Source: Porphyra umbilicalis (Eukaryota > Rhodophyta > Bangiophyceae > Bangiales > Bangiaceae). From it: DNA of 64,000 nucleotides. The stretch lies in the NCBI GenBank assembly GCA_002049455.2, contig KV919033.1:39843-103842 (forward strand). Reading direction: 5' to 3'. How positions within the stretch are numbered: position 1 is the stretch's first letter; each line of letters begins with the position of its first letter. The notes beneath the pieces are model-generated. The model ran no database searches. It was given only the letters and a program-made list of their open reading frames with translations, and was not told the origin of the DNA. The position numbers and the translations under genes are program-made. Of the stretch, positions 43,919 through 53,985 are shown piece by piece.

Positions 43919-44786
43919 GACGCCGCCGGCCGCGGCGGGCGCGCCCGCCCCGCAACTCCTCATGGCCGTGTCGGCAACGGTCAACGCCGCCGGCTACGCG
44001 CTCCTCGCCGTCGCGTCGCTGTCGACGGCGCCGCCCGGCATTGTTGCGCTCGGCGCGCCGGCGCTCGCCGGCGCGGCCGGGGCGGCCGCCGTCGCGGCCG
44101 CGGCGGCGGTCGTGACCGCCCCGCTCGCCGCGTACGAGTGGGTGGTGACGCCCGCGGGGGGGCGCGCGGCCGCGTCGCGCGGTCGGACGGGGTGGCTCCT
44201 CGGCGTGGCGGCGGCGGCGCAAGCGGCGGGCGGCACGGCGTTGGGGTGGGCGTGCCGCCGCGCGGCGGCGGGGGCGGCGGCGGCCGCGGCCGCGTCGGCC
44301 GCCGCGGCCGTTGCCGCCGGTGGGGGTGCCCCCGCGGGTGCCGCTGCCGCCGCCGCCGCCGCCGCCGCGTCGGCGGCCGCGGCCGCGGCCGACGGCGCGG
44401 CGCTGTTGCTGCACCCCCGCCTGTGGCTCGTGGCCAATGGCCACGCGGCGCTGGCCGTCGCGGCGCTCGCCGTCGGCGGGCACCCCGTGTCGCGCGGCGA
44501 GGGGGCGGGCGTCGTCCTTGCCGCCGCGGGCGTGACCGCGCTCGGCGCCTCTGCCGGGCCCACCGGCGGCGGTAGCAGCGCCGCGGCGGCGGCGGCGGCG
44601 GCGGCGGCCGCCGCCGCCGCCGCCGTGACGGTGGTGGCGGTCAAGGAGTTGGCGGTCGCGGCGCCGCTGTGGGTGACCGTCGGGGGGCTCTTTGCGTCCA
44701 CCGCCGCCGCGTATGCGGGGGTGGCGGCCGCCGGCGGCGTGGCCGCCGTGGTCGCCGCCGCCATTGGCAACGGCGGCGGTCGGGGC

Positions 44787-44821
<35 letters not shown>

Positions 44822-45690
44822 AGCGTCGCCGTCGGCGGCCGACATTGCGGCGTCGCTCGGCACCCCCGCCGGCGCCGCCGCCGTCGGCGCGGCGGTCGTC
44901 GGCACCGCCGCGGCGGTTGCCGCCCTCAAGCGCCTCCCCCCCGTGGCGGTGGCGGCGGCGCAGCTGGGCGCCCCCGCCGCCCTTGCGGTCGCGGCGGCGG
45001 TGGCGGGGGCGGTGCCGCCGCCGCCGCCGGCGACGGTGCTCGGCGGCACGTTGTTGCTGGCGGGGGTGGGCCTCGCGGGCGCCGCCAGCCACCGGCGGGC
45101 GGCGACCGTCGACCTCGGCGGCCACGCCGTGCCCGTCGGCGGCGGCCACCCGGCGGTGGGGGGGGGGGTGGCACCCCCGACGGCGCGGCGGCCGCGCGGG
45201 CGCCCGGCGCGCCCGTCGGGGCGGCCGATGGGGGGCGACGCGCCGCCGGGGGGGGGGGGGGGGGCGGCTGCTGGGGGGGGGGGGGGCGGGGGGCGCCCCC
45301 GCCTGCCGCCAATGGCGAGGGGGGGGGTGCCGCCGCCGCCCGGCCGGGGCGTGCGGCCGCCGCCGCGCGTGGCGGCGGGGGAGGAGGGGGACACCCACGG
45401 GCGCAGGCGCCCGGTGGCGGGGGGGGGGGGGGGGGGTGGCGCCCGGTGGCGCCCCGGGGGGGGCGCCCCGCGTGGGGGGGGGGGGCGCGCGCCGCCCATG
45501 GGGGGGACGGGGGGGGCTGGGGGGGGGGGGGGGTGCGTGCACCACCACGGTAGCACCAGGGGGGGGGGGCGCGCGCATGTGGGGGCGCGGCGGTGGCCAC
45601 CGCCCCGACGGTGCCGCGTGCGAGCCGCGCGCGCGCGAGCGCGCTGCCCGTGCCGCGGCTCGTGGAGCGCTGTGCCACTTTCCAGTTTTT
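42084..45690 (+). CDS. EamA-like (DMT superfamily) multi-pass membrane protein, frame shifts inside, 3' end uncertain
   Basis: The ATG at 42084 opens a Gly/Ala/Pro-rich N-terminal region that includes a credible folded start (FRVDLEAVARELGVPSAAAL). Between about 43120 and 43590 the best frame is a different one (VSSFSRRTVRYSTTAYDLG, WFGPDSSGEIVLAAAGG); the original frame then resumes with ASDADGWSSSTVGSA and SRSFPDLPALPALATLD-like text. From about 43960 come some ten hydrophobic segments. LWLVANGHAALAVAALAVGG, WVTVGGLFASTAAAYAGVAA and the terminal LPPVAVAAAQLGAPAALAVA...ATVLGGTLLLAGVGLAGA fit the two-repeat EamA / drug-metabolite transporter pattern. After 45130 the DNA is mostly G-runs and the true stop cannot be placed; an acceptor-like TTTTTTTTTATTCGTACAG at about 45690 may lead to another exon. 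Alanine content is exceptional even for this window. Confidence 0.5.
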
Positions 45691-45976
45691 TTTTTATTCG
45701 TACAGGGTATAGCCGCCGGTGCGGGGGGCGGCGGCGTCGGCGCCGCCACCAGCCTGACACCCGCCGCGCACCAGCCACGGGCCGCCGGTGCGCGAGCCCC
45801 GCATCGTCCCGCCTGGCCATCGCCTACACCTGCGCCCCCGCCGCCCCAGCTCCGCTCGTGGGTCCACCGCGTGAGTCACGCCAACCAAAAACAGTCCACC
45901 CACCACGCACCCCCCCCCCCCCACCCCCCCTCCCCCAGAAGTCTCACCGACGCCACCCCCCCCCAGACGGCCGGGC

Positions 45977-47899
45977 TTACTCGTCGACCATAATGTCGTC
46001 AAACGCACACCCGACGCTGCCGTTGAGGAAGCGGTCGAGCAGCCGCGCCGTCGACGCGTTGAACGACTCCTTGATCGGCCGGTTGTGGTAGCGCGTCTGG
46101 TTGATCTGCTGCCGCACCTTGATGGCGAGGACCTTGCCGAGCTCCACGCCCCACTGGTCAAACGAGTTGATGTTCCACACGAACCCCTCCACCGCCGTCC
46201 GGTGCTCGTACAGCGCGAGCAGCTGCCCACACGTGTAGGCGTTGCACAGGGGGAGGAGGAGGGACACGGACGGGCGGTTGCCGAGGAAGGTCACGTGGGG
46301 GATGAGCTCCTCGGAGCGCCCTTCCGCGCGGCACTCCTCCGCCGTCTTGCCATTGGCGAGCGCGTCGGGCTGCGCGAAAAAGTTGGCCACGAGCTCGTCG
46401 TGGTTGGAGACGGGCTCGCCCTCCTCGCAGATGGGGTTTTGGGACTCCATAAAGCCGATAAAGTCGCACGGCACCGTTTGGCCCATGTGCAGCAGCTGGA
46501 AGAAGGAGTGCTGGCCGTTGGTGCCGGGCTCCCCAAAGTCCACCTCCCCGACGGGGTAGTCGACGAGGTCCCCGTCGAGCGTCACGTGCTTGCCGTTGGA
46601 CTCCATGTCGACTTGCTGCACGTGGGCGGGGAACTTGAGCAGCGCCTCCGTGTAGGGGTGCAGCGCGCGGGTGCTGTAGCCGAGGAAGGACATGTTCCAC
46701 ACGCCGATGAGGCCCATGAGGACGGGCAGGTTGCGCTCCATCGGCGCCGTCTGCCAGTGCTCGTCCATGGAGCGGGCGCCTTCCAGGAAGCGCTCAAACG
46801 AGTCAAACCCGTACTGCAACGCAATCGGCAGCGCGCCGACCGAGGAGCACACGGAGAAGCGGCCGCCGACCCAATCCCAAAACGGGAAAACGTTCTCGGG
46901 GGAGATGCCAAAGTCGGACGTGCCCTCCATGTTGGTCGAGCACGCCACCATGTGTTGTGCGACCACGTCAGGGGATTTGCCCATGGCGTCGTGGAGCCAG
47001 TCGCGGAGCGTCTTGGCATTGACCTTGGTCTCCCGGGTCGTAAACGTTTTGGAGATGACCACGACGACCGTCTCTTCTGGGTCGAGGTCCCTGGTGTTGC
47101 GGAGGACGTCCACGGGGTCGACGTTGGAGAGGAAACGGAGGGTGCGCCCCGCCGCCGCCTGCGCCGCGTCCCGCTCCGTCTTGAGCGCCTCGTGCACAAA
47201 GTCCGGGCCGAGGTACGAGCCGCCAATGCCAACCGCAATGACGTTTTTGATGATCTTGCCGGTCGCCCCTCGGTGCTCCCCCGAGCGGACGCGCTCCGTA
47301 AAGGCGCGGATGCGGTCGAGGACGTCCCACACCTCCGCATTTACGTCGACGCCATCAACGACGAGGGCGTCGCCTTTAGCCGCCCGCAACGCCATGTGCA
47401 ACACCGACCGGTCTTCCGTCACGTTGATGTGGTCGCCGCGGGCCATGGCCGCCATCTTGCCCTGCAGGTTGGCCGCACGCGCCAAGTCAAACAGCAGGTG
47501 CATGGTGTCCTTGGTCACGCGCTGCCGCGCGTAATCAAGCGACACCCCATCGTGTTCGGCGTAGAGGGCCATTGTGCGGGACTCGTCGAGAAGCAAATCC
47601 CGCAGGTGCGACACGTCAATCACGTCCCGCTTGTGCGCCATGAGCGCCGCCCACTCGGGGGTGGCGGATATCAGGCGGGAGGCGGCGGGATCCGACGGGG
47701 GGGTCGGCAGGGGGGCGGCGCCCGACCGCACGGGCTCGGCGGCAACCATCTGAGGGTGGGAGGCGGTCGCCGCGCCGTGCAACCCAGCCGATCGCCATGC
47801 CAGGGGGCGCCGCGTCGACGCGCAGCCGACCGCGGCCGGCGTCGAGCGGCCGAGGCGCGCGGCAGCGGCCGACGGCGCGACAAACGCAGCGTCCGCCAT
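45977..47899 (-). CDS. GPI: Glucose-6-phosphate isomerase, probably plastid-targeted
   Basis: Interconverts glucose 6-phosphate and fructose 6-phosphate (glycolysis, gluconeogenesis, starch and sugar metabolism). 640 residues, intronless, start at 47899. Family signatures are intact: NVIAVGIGGSYLGPDFVHEA (sugar-phosphate loop), SKTFTTRET, the PROSITE-type DWVGGRFSVCSSVG, and NINSFDQWGVELGK near the C-terminus. The catalytic glutamate and histidine regions (EPGTNGQHSFFQLLHMG) are also present. The first 75 residues are Ala/Arg/Ser/Pro-rich with few acidic residues (MADAAFVAPSAAAARLGRST), which cytosolic enzymes lack, so plastid targeting is likely. Its 3' end lies close to, and convergent with, the EamA-like gene. 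Confidence 0.96.
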   Translation of the reverse strand: MADAAFVAPSAAAARLGRSTPAAVGCASTRRPLAWRSAGLHGAATASHPQMVAAEPVRSGAAPLPTPPSDPAASRLISATPEWAALMAHKRDVIDVSHLRDLLLDESRTMALYAEHDGVSLDYARQRVTKDTMHLLFDLARAANLQGKMAAMARGDHINVTEDRSVLHMALRAAKGDALVVDGVDVNAEVWDVLDRIRAFTERVRSGEHRGATGKIIKNVIAVGIGGSYLGPDFVHEALKTERDAAQAAAGRTLRFLSNVDPVDVLRNTRDLDPEETVVVVISKTFTTRETKVNAKTLRDWLHDAMGKSPDVVAQHMVACSTNMEGTSDFGISPENVFPFWDWVGGRFSVCSSVGALPIALQYGFDSFERFLEGARSMDEHWQTAPMERNLPVLMGLIGVWNMSFLGYSTRALHPYTEALLKFPAHVQQVDMESNGKHVTLDGDLVDYPVGEVDFGEPGTNGQHSFFQLLHMGQTVPCDFIGFMESQNPICEEGEPVSNHDELVANFFAQPDALANGKTAEECRAEGRSEELIPHVTFLGNRPSVSLLLPLCNAYTCGQLLALYEHRTAVEGFVWNINSFDQWGVELGKVLAIKVRQQINQTRYHNRPIKESFNASTARLLDRFLNGSVGCAFDDIMVDE

Positions 47900-48965
47900 G
47901 ATGGGAGGGGAGGGCGAGGAGGGGAGAGGTCGGAGGGGGGATGGGGGGGTGAGGGAAGAAGAGGAAGGGGACCGAACCAACAATGTGGAGCGGCCGGCCG
48001 GCGCCGCAAGCAAGCAGCCTAGACAGAGGGTGCACGAGGTCCAAGGCAGGCAGCTCCTGCGGTGCCGCGCGCCACAAAGGGGCGGGGCGAGCGGGGCACG
48101 GACGGGCAGAGCGGCCGACGCGCAAAGCCACACAACCTCAACAATGGAGGGCGGCGCGGGCACGTGGACGGGAGGCGCCAGCCACGTCGGTCCAAAGCAG
48201 GCGGTGCCGCGCGGCCGACGGGGGCAGCGGCAGCGCCCACGGGCGCCTCGGCACCAACCGGAAGCCGCGCGGGCCGTGCGCGAGCCCTCACGCAACCGCC
48301 CGTCGCATCGGTTGAGCGGATCGGCGCGTGGCGCGTGTCGGCCGTTGCTGTGCCTGGCGGGGGGGGGGGCGTGGCGCACCTGGGCAGCGCGCTCTGAGGG
48401 GTGTCCTCTGAGACACACCTGTGCAGCGTATCTTCCACTGGCTCCAGGGACCCGCCAGCGGGGGGGGGGGCGGCCACCGTGGCGGGCGTCCTCGCGGCCA
48501 CCACCAGCGGGGTCGGCTATCGAGGGGAGCCAAGCCGTCCAGATGAATCTTTGGCGAAGCGGTTGGCTGGCGGCGTGGCGCCGCCTCCACGGTAGAATTG
48601 CATGGAAAAGGCTTCCGTTCGCATTGCCTGCAACCTGATTGGCCGACGCCGCGTTCCACAGACCTCCAAAGCGGATAATTTCATCTCCGCTCGACGCGCG
48701 TCGATCGCCATTTCATCGCGAGGCAACTGCTCACGATGGATCTGCCAAGAAACGCGACCATGCGCTGCTTTTTTCGCGTCCCGCGGGCGCTGGAAGGGGA
48801 ACACTGGTGGACCGGTGGGACACGGCCAGGCCGCCAGCAACGCTCGCGCGTCGGCCCCCCATCCCGTGGAGAGCCCAGCGAGCCCCACCCCCTTCCCTCC
48901 ATTCTACCGTCGGTGCCGTCACTCCCGCTTCCTCCCCCTCCCCCTGCCCGCTCTGTCGGCTCACG
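47900..48965. other. Intergenic between divergent genes
   Basis: The shared 5' flank of GPI (minus) and the cupin gene (plus). The CT-rich stretch 48890-48960 directly before the cupin ATG looks like a leader. No TATA box seen. Confidence 0.5.
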
Positions 48966-49321
48966 ATGGGCGATGCCACCCAGACCTTCCTGACGCCCGA
49001 GCAGCAGGCGGCCGCCATGACCCCCTGCCGCCCTTCCCCGGCTCGGCCATGACCCCGCTCGGCCCCCCGCCGGCGCCCGGCGGCTCGGTGCACCTGCTGC
49101 GCATGGCGGCGGGCACGCGCATCGGCAGCCACACCCACCCTTCCGCCGAGTACGTGCGGCTGTTGGTCGGGGAGTTGGAGACGGGCGGCCGCCGCGTCGG
49201 CGCGGGGACCTCGTGGCACACGCCCGCGGGGTGCGCGCAGGGGCCCCACGTGGCGATCAGCGACGTGCAACTGCTGACGGTGCGGCTCGGACCGATGGGG
49301 GCGTTTGCAGAGGGCGGGTAG
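48966..49321 (+). CDS. Small cupin-domain protein, one apparent frameshift near the start
   Basis: Single-domain cupin, function unknown; relatives such as the ChrR-type cupins bind a metal and act as small enzymes or sensors. The core reads GGSVHLLRMAAGTRIGSHTH, then PSAEYVRLLVGELETGG (HxHxxxE-type metal motif), then TSWHTPAGCAQGPHV, with a second histidine set. The natural-looking start MGDATQTFLTPEQQAAAMTP at 48966 is in another frame. It would join the cupin frame if the C-run in ATGACCCCCTGCCG (49017-49030) had one more C, giving about 118 residues. Without that, translation could start at 49049 (90 residues). No intron seen. Confidence 0.75.
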
Positions 49322-49460
49322 GGGAACCTGTGGGGGTTGGCGGGGTTGTGCGGGGGCCGCGCTGGGCTGGGCGTGTGTCTGTGGCGACAGGCCCGACCGG
49401 CCGCTTGCTGGTGGGCGGTGGCTTGCTTGGGAGACGTGGATTGACCTCTGAACATGCGAC

Positions 49461-50528
49461 TCAGCTACGGCCTCGGTCGAGGGTGGCCACGACCCAGCGC
49501 TGTCCGCAGCTGTGCCACCCTGGAATTTGCTTCTTGCCCACATTCCACTCGGCCACCAATGTCGCCTCACGCGGGGGGCACCGCCCCGCGCGACGCCGAC
49601 CGACCCCGGCGGCGCCCCCCCCCCTCCGCACCCCCCTTGCCCTCTTCCCGTAGCCGCTTCCCTCCCCCCCCCCCACCGACAGGGGCCCGTGGCGCAGCGC
49701 CTCCCGCCGCGCAAGGGCTGTGAGCTCCGGGTGCCCCACAATCCACGCGTCCACCCCCGCCCGCTCCGTGCGGCGGTACTCGCGCAGCGCCCAGCCGAGC
49801 GCCTTGGCCACGAAAAACGCATCGTCGGCCACGACCGCGTCGGCCGACGCCCAAAACAGCGCCGCGTTGGTCGACGCGCCGCTCTTGAGTTGCGCCAGCA
49901 CCGCGGAGCGGCGCACCCACACGACGTCCGACGTGAGCCACGCGCGCATCGTGGCGGCGGCGGGGGAGTCGCCCCCGCCCCCGTCGGCGGCGGCAGCGGC
50001 GGCGGCGGCGGCGGCGGCGGCCTCGTCGCGGCGGAGGACGTCCCCCACGACCGTCGTGGCCAAAAAGTCGACCACGTCCCAGTGCGCTTGCGGGGAGGAT
50101 AACTTGGCGTGCACCCACCCGAGCACCTCGCCGGTCGTTGGTGCCGGCGCAGCAGCAGCGCCCGCGCCGTCGGCGGCAGCGGCGGCGGCGGCGCGTTTGG
50201 TCGGCCGCGGCAGCCGCACGCGGCGGTGGCGGGCGAGCGTGTCGCAGGCGGTGAGCGGGAACTCCCGCTCGGGCGCCCCCACCCACAGCGCGTCGGCGGC
50301 GGCGGCGAGCGCCGACCACCCCCAGGCAGCCCCGTGGCGGTTTGGGAGGGCGACCAGGAGCGCCCGCGTTGCCGCACGGCGGGCAGGCGTGTACACGCCG
50401 AGGGCGGGGAATTTGTGTTTGAGGTAGGCCGCCTGGCCGGCGGCGACGGTCGGGTTGGCGAGTGGCGCCAGCGCCGCCCGCACGTCGGCGAGCAGCGCCG
50501 CAGCGGGGGGGGTAAAGGCAGCCGCCAT
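49461..50528 (-). CDS. AlkD-type DNA alkylation-repair protein (HEAT-like)
   Basis: Helical-repeat DNA glycosylase family (AlkC/AlkD), which removes N3- and N7-alkylated purines. Start at 50528. Family features: AGQAAYLKHKFPALGVYTPA near the N-terminus (AlkD-like YxK...F.GV..P.R), then WDVVDFLATTVVGDVLRRDE, VWVRRSAVLAQLKSG, and the hallmark DDAFFVAKALGWALREYRRT that lines the DNA groove, followed by HPELTALARREALRHG. Ala-rich inserts interrupt the helices. After RHGPLSVGGG the given frame runs to 49461 through unlikely sequence. A one-base change in the adjacent G-run (about 49662-49673) would instead end the protein at 49567 with a Lys/Arg-rich tail (KRLREEGKGG...), a plausible nuclear or DNA-binding tail. 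It is convergent with the cupin gene. Confidence 0.82.
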   Translation of the reverse strand: MAAAFTPPAAALLADVRAALAPLANPTVAAGQAAYLKHKFPALGVYTPARRAATRALLVALPNRHGAAWGWSALAAAADALWVGAPEREFPLTACDTLARHRRVRLPRPTKRAAAAAAADGAGAAAAPAPTTGEVLGWVHAKLSSPQAHWDVVDFLATTVVGDVLRRDEAAAAAAAAAAAADGGGGDSPAAATMRAWLTSDVVWVRRSAVLAQLKSGASTNAALFWASADAVVADDAFFVAKALGWALREYRRTERAGVDAWIVGHPELTALARREALRHGPLSVGGGEGSGYGKRARGVRRGGGAAGVGRRRAGRCPPREATLVAEWNVGKKQIPGWHSCGQRWVVATLDRGRS

Positions 50529-50771
50529 CGGGCGGCCGCCGCGAGGCGGGGGGGGGGGCGCGGCACGGGCGTGCGTGCCGGCCAGCGGGGCGTGGCGGAG
50601 CGCCGCCGCGGGGCCGCGCCCGCCAGCCGCAAGCTGGAAGTCGAGCAACGAGGCAGGCGGTCGGTGGCGCGGTGGCAACCAGCAGAGACGCGGTGCGTGC
50701 CCGATGCCGGCCGGCACCGGAGCGATGCGGCGGCGGGGTCGCAGGCAGGTATAGATGCATCCATTCTCCTC

Positions 50772-50791
50772 GAGAGAGAGGCCTCTCTCTC
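50772..50791. repeat. Perfect 20-bp palindrome
   Basis: GAGAGAGAGGCCTCTCTCTC equals its own reverse complement. Flanking CATTC and GAATG form a further inverted pair. It lies about 245 bases upstream of the AlkD-type start codon, so it may be a promoter element (a GA-repeat site) or a cruciform. Confidence 0.6.
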
Positions 50792-51714
50792 ATGCGAATG
50801 GCCGGTCACAGAGCCCAGAGCAACAGAATGGCCCGTTTTCAGGCCCGTGAGGCCCGTTCGCAGACTCGCATAACGCTGGTGCGCATGAACTTAACGCCGC
50901 CCTGATTGGTCAATCACGATCAGGCGTTCCTGAAAGCCCGTACGCGAAAACACCCTGGCCTGGTGGTGTTATGCTGTGATCGGAGACCATCTATTGGTGT
51001 AAGTTCCGAAGCTTTATTTAGGCTTGAAACATGCCGCGTTGCGCTTCACTTGGCACGTGGCTATATTTAGCGAAGCTTCTAGTATGGCACTTCCCCCAAA
51101 AATGGACACACCGCTCATCCGTTGCACGATGACCCCCCGCAAAGACCCCCCAGAGAGGGGTACGATGTGGACGAAGCGAACAAATGCTGACAGAAGTGGC
51201 GCTCCCGAGTTCGCATGCAAGGACATTTCGTGCCCATCGCGTGGGCGCGGCGGCGGAATCGCGGTGGACGGTCATGCGGGTGCCCCTCTGCCTTAGCCGA
51301 GTGGGCCAGTTCCTAAGATCAGCTCAAATACGCTGAATCTGACCCCCTGTTTGGGCATCGTGCGACGCATCGTGCTCGCCGCCTCAGCACGCCCCTAATC
51401 GGACCATGCGATCTGAGTGCCTGGGGACCTGTCGGCTGTTTTAAGGCCGATTAGCGATGGACATATCTGGGCTCCGGGCCGAAAAATTCGGCATCGTGCT
51501 TGACAACGTGCTCGGCGTCCGACGTGCAAATCTTAGTTTCTCGGGTGCAAACATGCTGAGTCGCCGGCAGACGCCCGTCCGGTGCGGGATCCCCCGGCAA
51601 AGAATCCGGTAGGTCGGATTCTATTGGCTGCTGGAGGGCTCCAGTGTGTCTTGAGAGAGACGATCTCCCGGTCAAATCAGCGGTGGGCCATCGCTTTTTG
51701 CCGTGAGGCCGGTC

Positions 51715-51865
51715 AAACGGTGAGTTCCTGGTAAAAGATCGGTGGTAATATAGCAAGGCCCTTCTTTTTTTTCATATTTACCCCCCTTCAAGACCTGGAA
51801 TCGCAGGTCGTTCCGGAAACAATATTTGGCCGGCGATCTTATAAGCGAGAAAACACTGGAATTCC
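51715..51865 (-). repeat. Dispersed repeat, copy B (inverted relative to copy A)
   Basis: The reverse complement matches 37965-38115 in block order and spacing. Its plus-strand right side abuts the 5' flank of the zinc-knuckle gene. Confidence 0.8.
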
Positions 51866-52096
51866 AGCTGAGACGTCGACGGTGGATGCAGAATCAGCAC
51901 ATCCAGAATCAGCACCCGTCAGGACACCACTGTGGATCCAGAATGTGCCCAAGTCAGAACGCCATCCACTTGGCACTGTGGGCGTTTTCTTCTCCAGGCG
52001 CCGCTCTTCTCCCAATTTCCCCACTTCCTCTTCCGCAATTCTGCCCACCCGCACCACTACGAATCCCCACCACCACCCCACGGACGGCCTGTCGAC

Positions 52097-53693
52097 ATGG
52101 TGGGTCGCTGTGCCATGTGCGGTTTCGATCTGGGGCGGGGGACGACGGGGAGTTGCGCAAGGGCGGGCACGATGCCCGCTCCTGTGAGATGAAGGTGTTC
52201 CCCTGCTTCAACAGAGTACCCCCCGACTCCTCTTTTCATGATGACGAGACGTGTACAACGCAGGGCTGCGCGCACGCTGAGAAGTGCACGACTTGCAAGC
52301 AGGTGGGGCACCATGTCCGTACACTCGTGATCACCGACGCCCTATATGTGCGCACCGGCAACCGCAAGCTGCCGTGTCGCCGGCGGTCGGCACCCGAGCT
52401 TGGGGGCTCCGACTTTGTGTGCCCAATGGTCGACGACCAGTGTGTCAAAGAGTGGGTCAAGGTGTACCACGACAAGTGCTGGGCGTCGTGGCGCGAGCGG
52501 CAGCGCTCCGCCAGCAACGCGGAGCTGCTTCGGAATAATTTATTTCAAACTGGTTTGTCGGCCACCGGGGCGGCGGACGTCATGCGTGCCAATTCCATCC
52601 CGGCGGCCACGAACGCAGTCGACAACCGGCGTCATTACGATCGCGTCACGGCGGCTCTGGCCGAGCCGGGGATGTCGGCTGTCGGAGCCGCCATGGTCGC
52701 AGCCACCTCGGGAACGGCGGCGACGCAGGCGGCACGTGGTGGTCGGGCCGGGTCGGTCGCCTCGGCGACGGCGCCGCCGGCTTCGGGCGTTGTGGCGGGG
52801 GCCGAGACGATGGCAGCGCGCGGGGGAGGGCAGGTGGCTGTAGCCGGCAGGGGACGGCGGGGCGGGGCAGCCTCCGGCACTTCACTGGTGACCGCCTCGT
52901 CCCGGGCGGGCAGTGACGGCGGTGTCACCCTGGTGGCTGCGCGCATGGTGTCGCAACAGGAGGGCGACATGCGCTCCGCGGCGCTGCGCGCCGCCGTGGC
53001 TGTCCGCCAAATGACGGCGGACCGGTCGGCGGCCACTGTGCGTCATACTGGCGGTGGCGGCGGCGGCGGTCCCGCCGCCGCCGAGCCTGCCGGCGGCGGC
53101 AGTGGCTTGACTCGCGCTGGCCCCCCTCCGACACCCGACCATCTCTTGTGGCGCGCTGGACAGCGCGCCCTTTACGACAAGGCAGTCATTTTTTCCGACT
53201 CTATTGTCAATCTGTGGTCGCCAGTGGACTTGGCGAAAGCCGTGTTTGAGGGCGCCATTGGCTCCGCCAACGCGCAGCACTTCCCTGGTATGGAGGCCGC
53301 CTTTGTGGAGGCCGCCAAGGACCACGTTCTGACAGGGATGACTCTGACGTGCGGGACTGTCTCCCCCGCGGACGTTGCCGAGCAGCTTTGCTACAAACGG
53401 ACGCAGAGCCCCAACGTGAACGTCTTGCCTATGATTGCCAAGTGGGTCCACAACCTCGTCGTCGAGTGCGCCGTGGCGACGTCGGTCGTGACACCGCCGG
53501 TTGTGACCGGGGGGGGCGGGGCGGAGGCGCGGGCGCGGGGGGCGGGGGTGCGGGGGATGGCTTGACAGCGGGGGCTGGTGCGGATGGCACGCCGTCACGC
53601 AAGAGGCGGCGCCATGTGGGAAGCGAAGTCGAGGAAGTTTTGGACGAGGACGACGCTGCCGTGTCTCTCGGGAGTGGCAATGAGGGGGAGTAG
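52097..53693 (+). CDS. Zinc-knuckle-like protein of unknown function, two apparent frameshifts
   Basis: Not recognised as a named family. The natural start is 52097 (MVGRCAMCGFDLGRGTTG). A frame change near 52140-52160, a G-rich stretch, continues as ELRKGGHDARSCEMKVFPCF, so that C-x2-C...H-x4-C forms one metal-binding unit. A second Cys/His cluster is CTTQGCAHAEKCTTCKQVGHH. The middle (YVRTGNRKLPCRR, CVKEWVKVYHDKCWASWRER) looks folded. A long Ala/Gly/Thr-rich region follows, then a helical C-terminal domain (NLWSPVDLAKAVFEGAIG, LPMIAKWVHNLVVECAV). A second shift at the GGGGGGGG run near 53510 leads to a tail with a nuclear-localisation-like SRKRRRHV and acidic EVEEVLDEDD, stopping at 53693; unshifted, the frame stops at 53565. 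Its repeat-rich setting suggests a lineage-specific, possibly transposon-borne gene. Confidence 0.6.
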
Positions 53694-53835
53694 CCAGTGA
53701 TGCGTGAGGTGTGATAGGACAGTGTTGCGCCGGCAGCACTTCTATTTCGTTCTTTCCGCCGTCCCCCCCACCTTGACTTGCAGTATGGACCCCTCGACCC
53801 CTCGGCTGCCAGCGGGGTGGACTTCCGTCGTCTCC

Positions 53836-53985
53836 CCCCCCGTCCCCCGTCGCCACCCCCCGTCGCCACCCCCCGTCGCCACCCCTCGTCGCCACCCCCC
53901 GTCGCCACCCCCCGTCGCCACCCCCGTCGCCACCCCCGTCGCCACCCCCGTCGCCACCCCCCGTCGCCACCCCCTGTCAGCTGGC
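53836..53985. repeat. Short tandem repeat CGTCGCCACCCC(C)
   Basis: About eleven copies of a 12- to 14-base unit with a variable number of C residues. On the minus strand it reads GGGTGGCGACGGG. Confidence 0.9.

Larger units (their letters stand above)
50529..52096. other. Intergenic with dispersed repeats and a palindrome
   Basis: No gene. It contains a perfect 20-bp palindrome (50772), a copy of a short dispersed repeat (50930) and copy B of a longer repeat (51715-51865). Composition is more AT-rich between 50900 and 51850. Confidence 0.55.

Noticed and set aside
43191..45820. Minus-strand frames of 600 to 850 codons across the EamA-like gene
   Set aside because: Ala/Arg/Pro-only composition with no domain; mirror images of the plus-strand alanine codons.
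46085..48022. A 645-codon plus-strand frame over the isomerase gene
   Set aside because: It is the antisense shadow of glucose-6-phosphate isomerase, whose signatures are on the minus strand.
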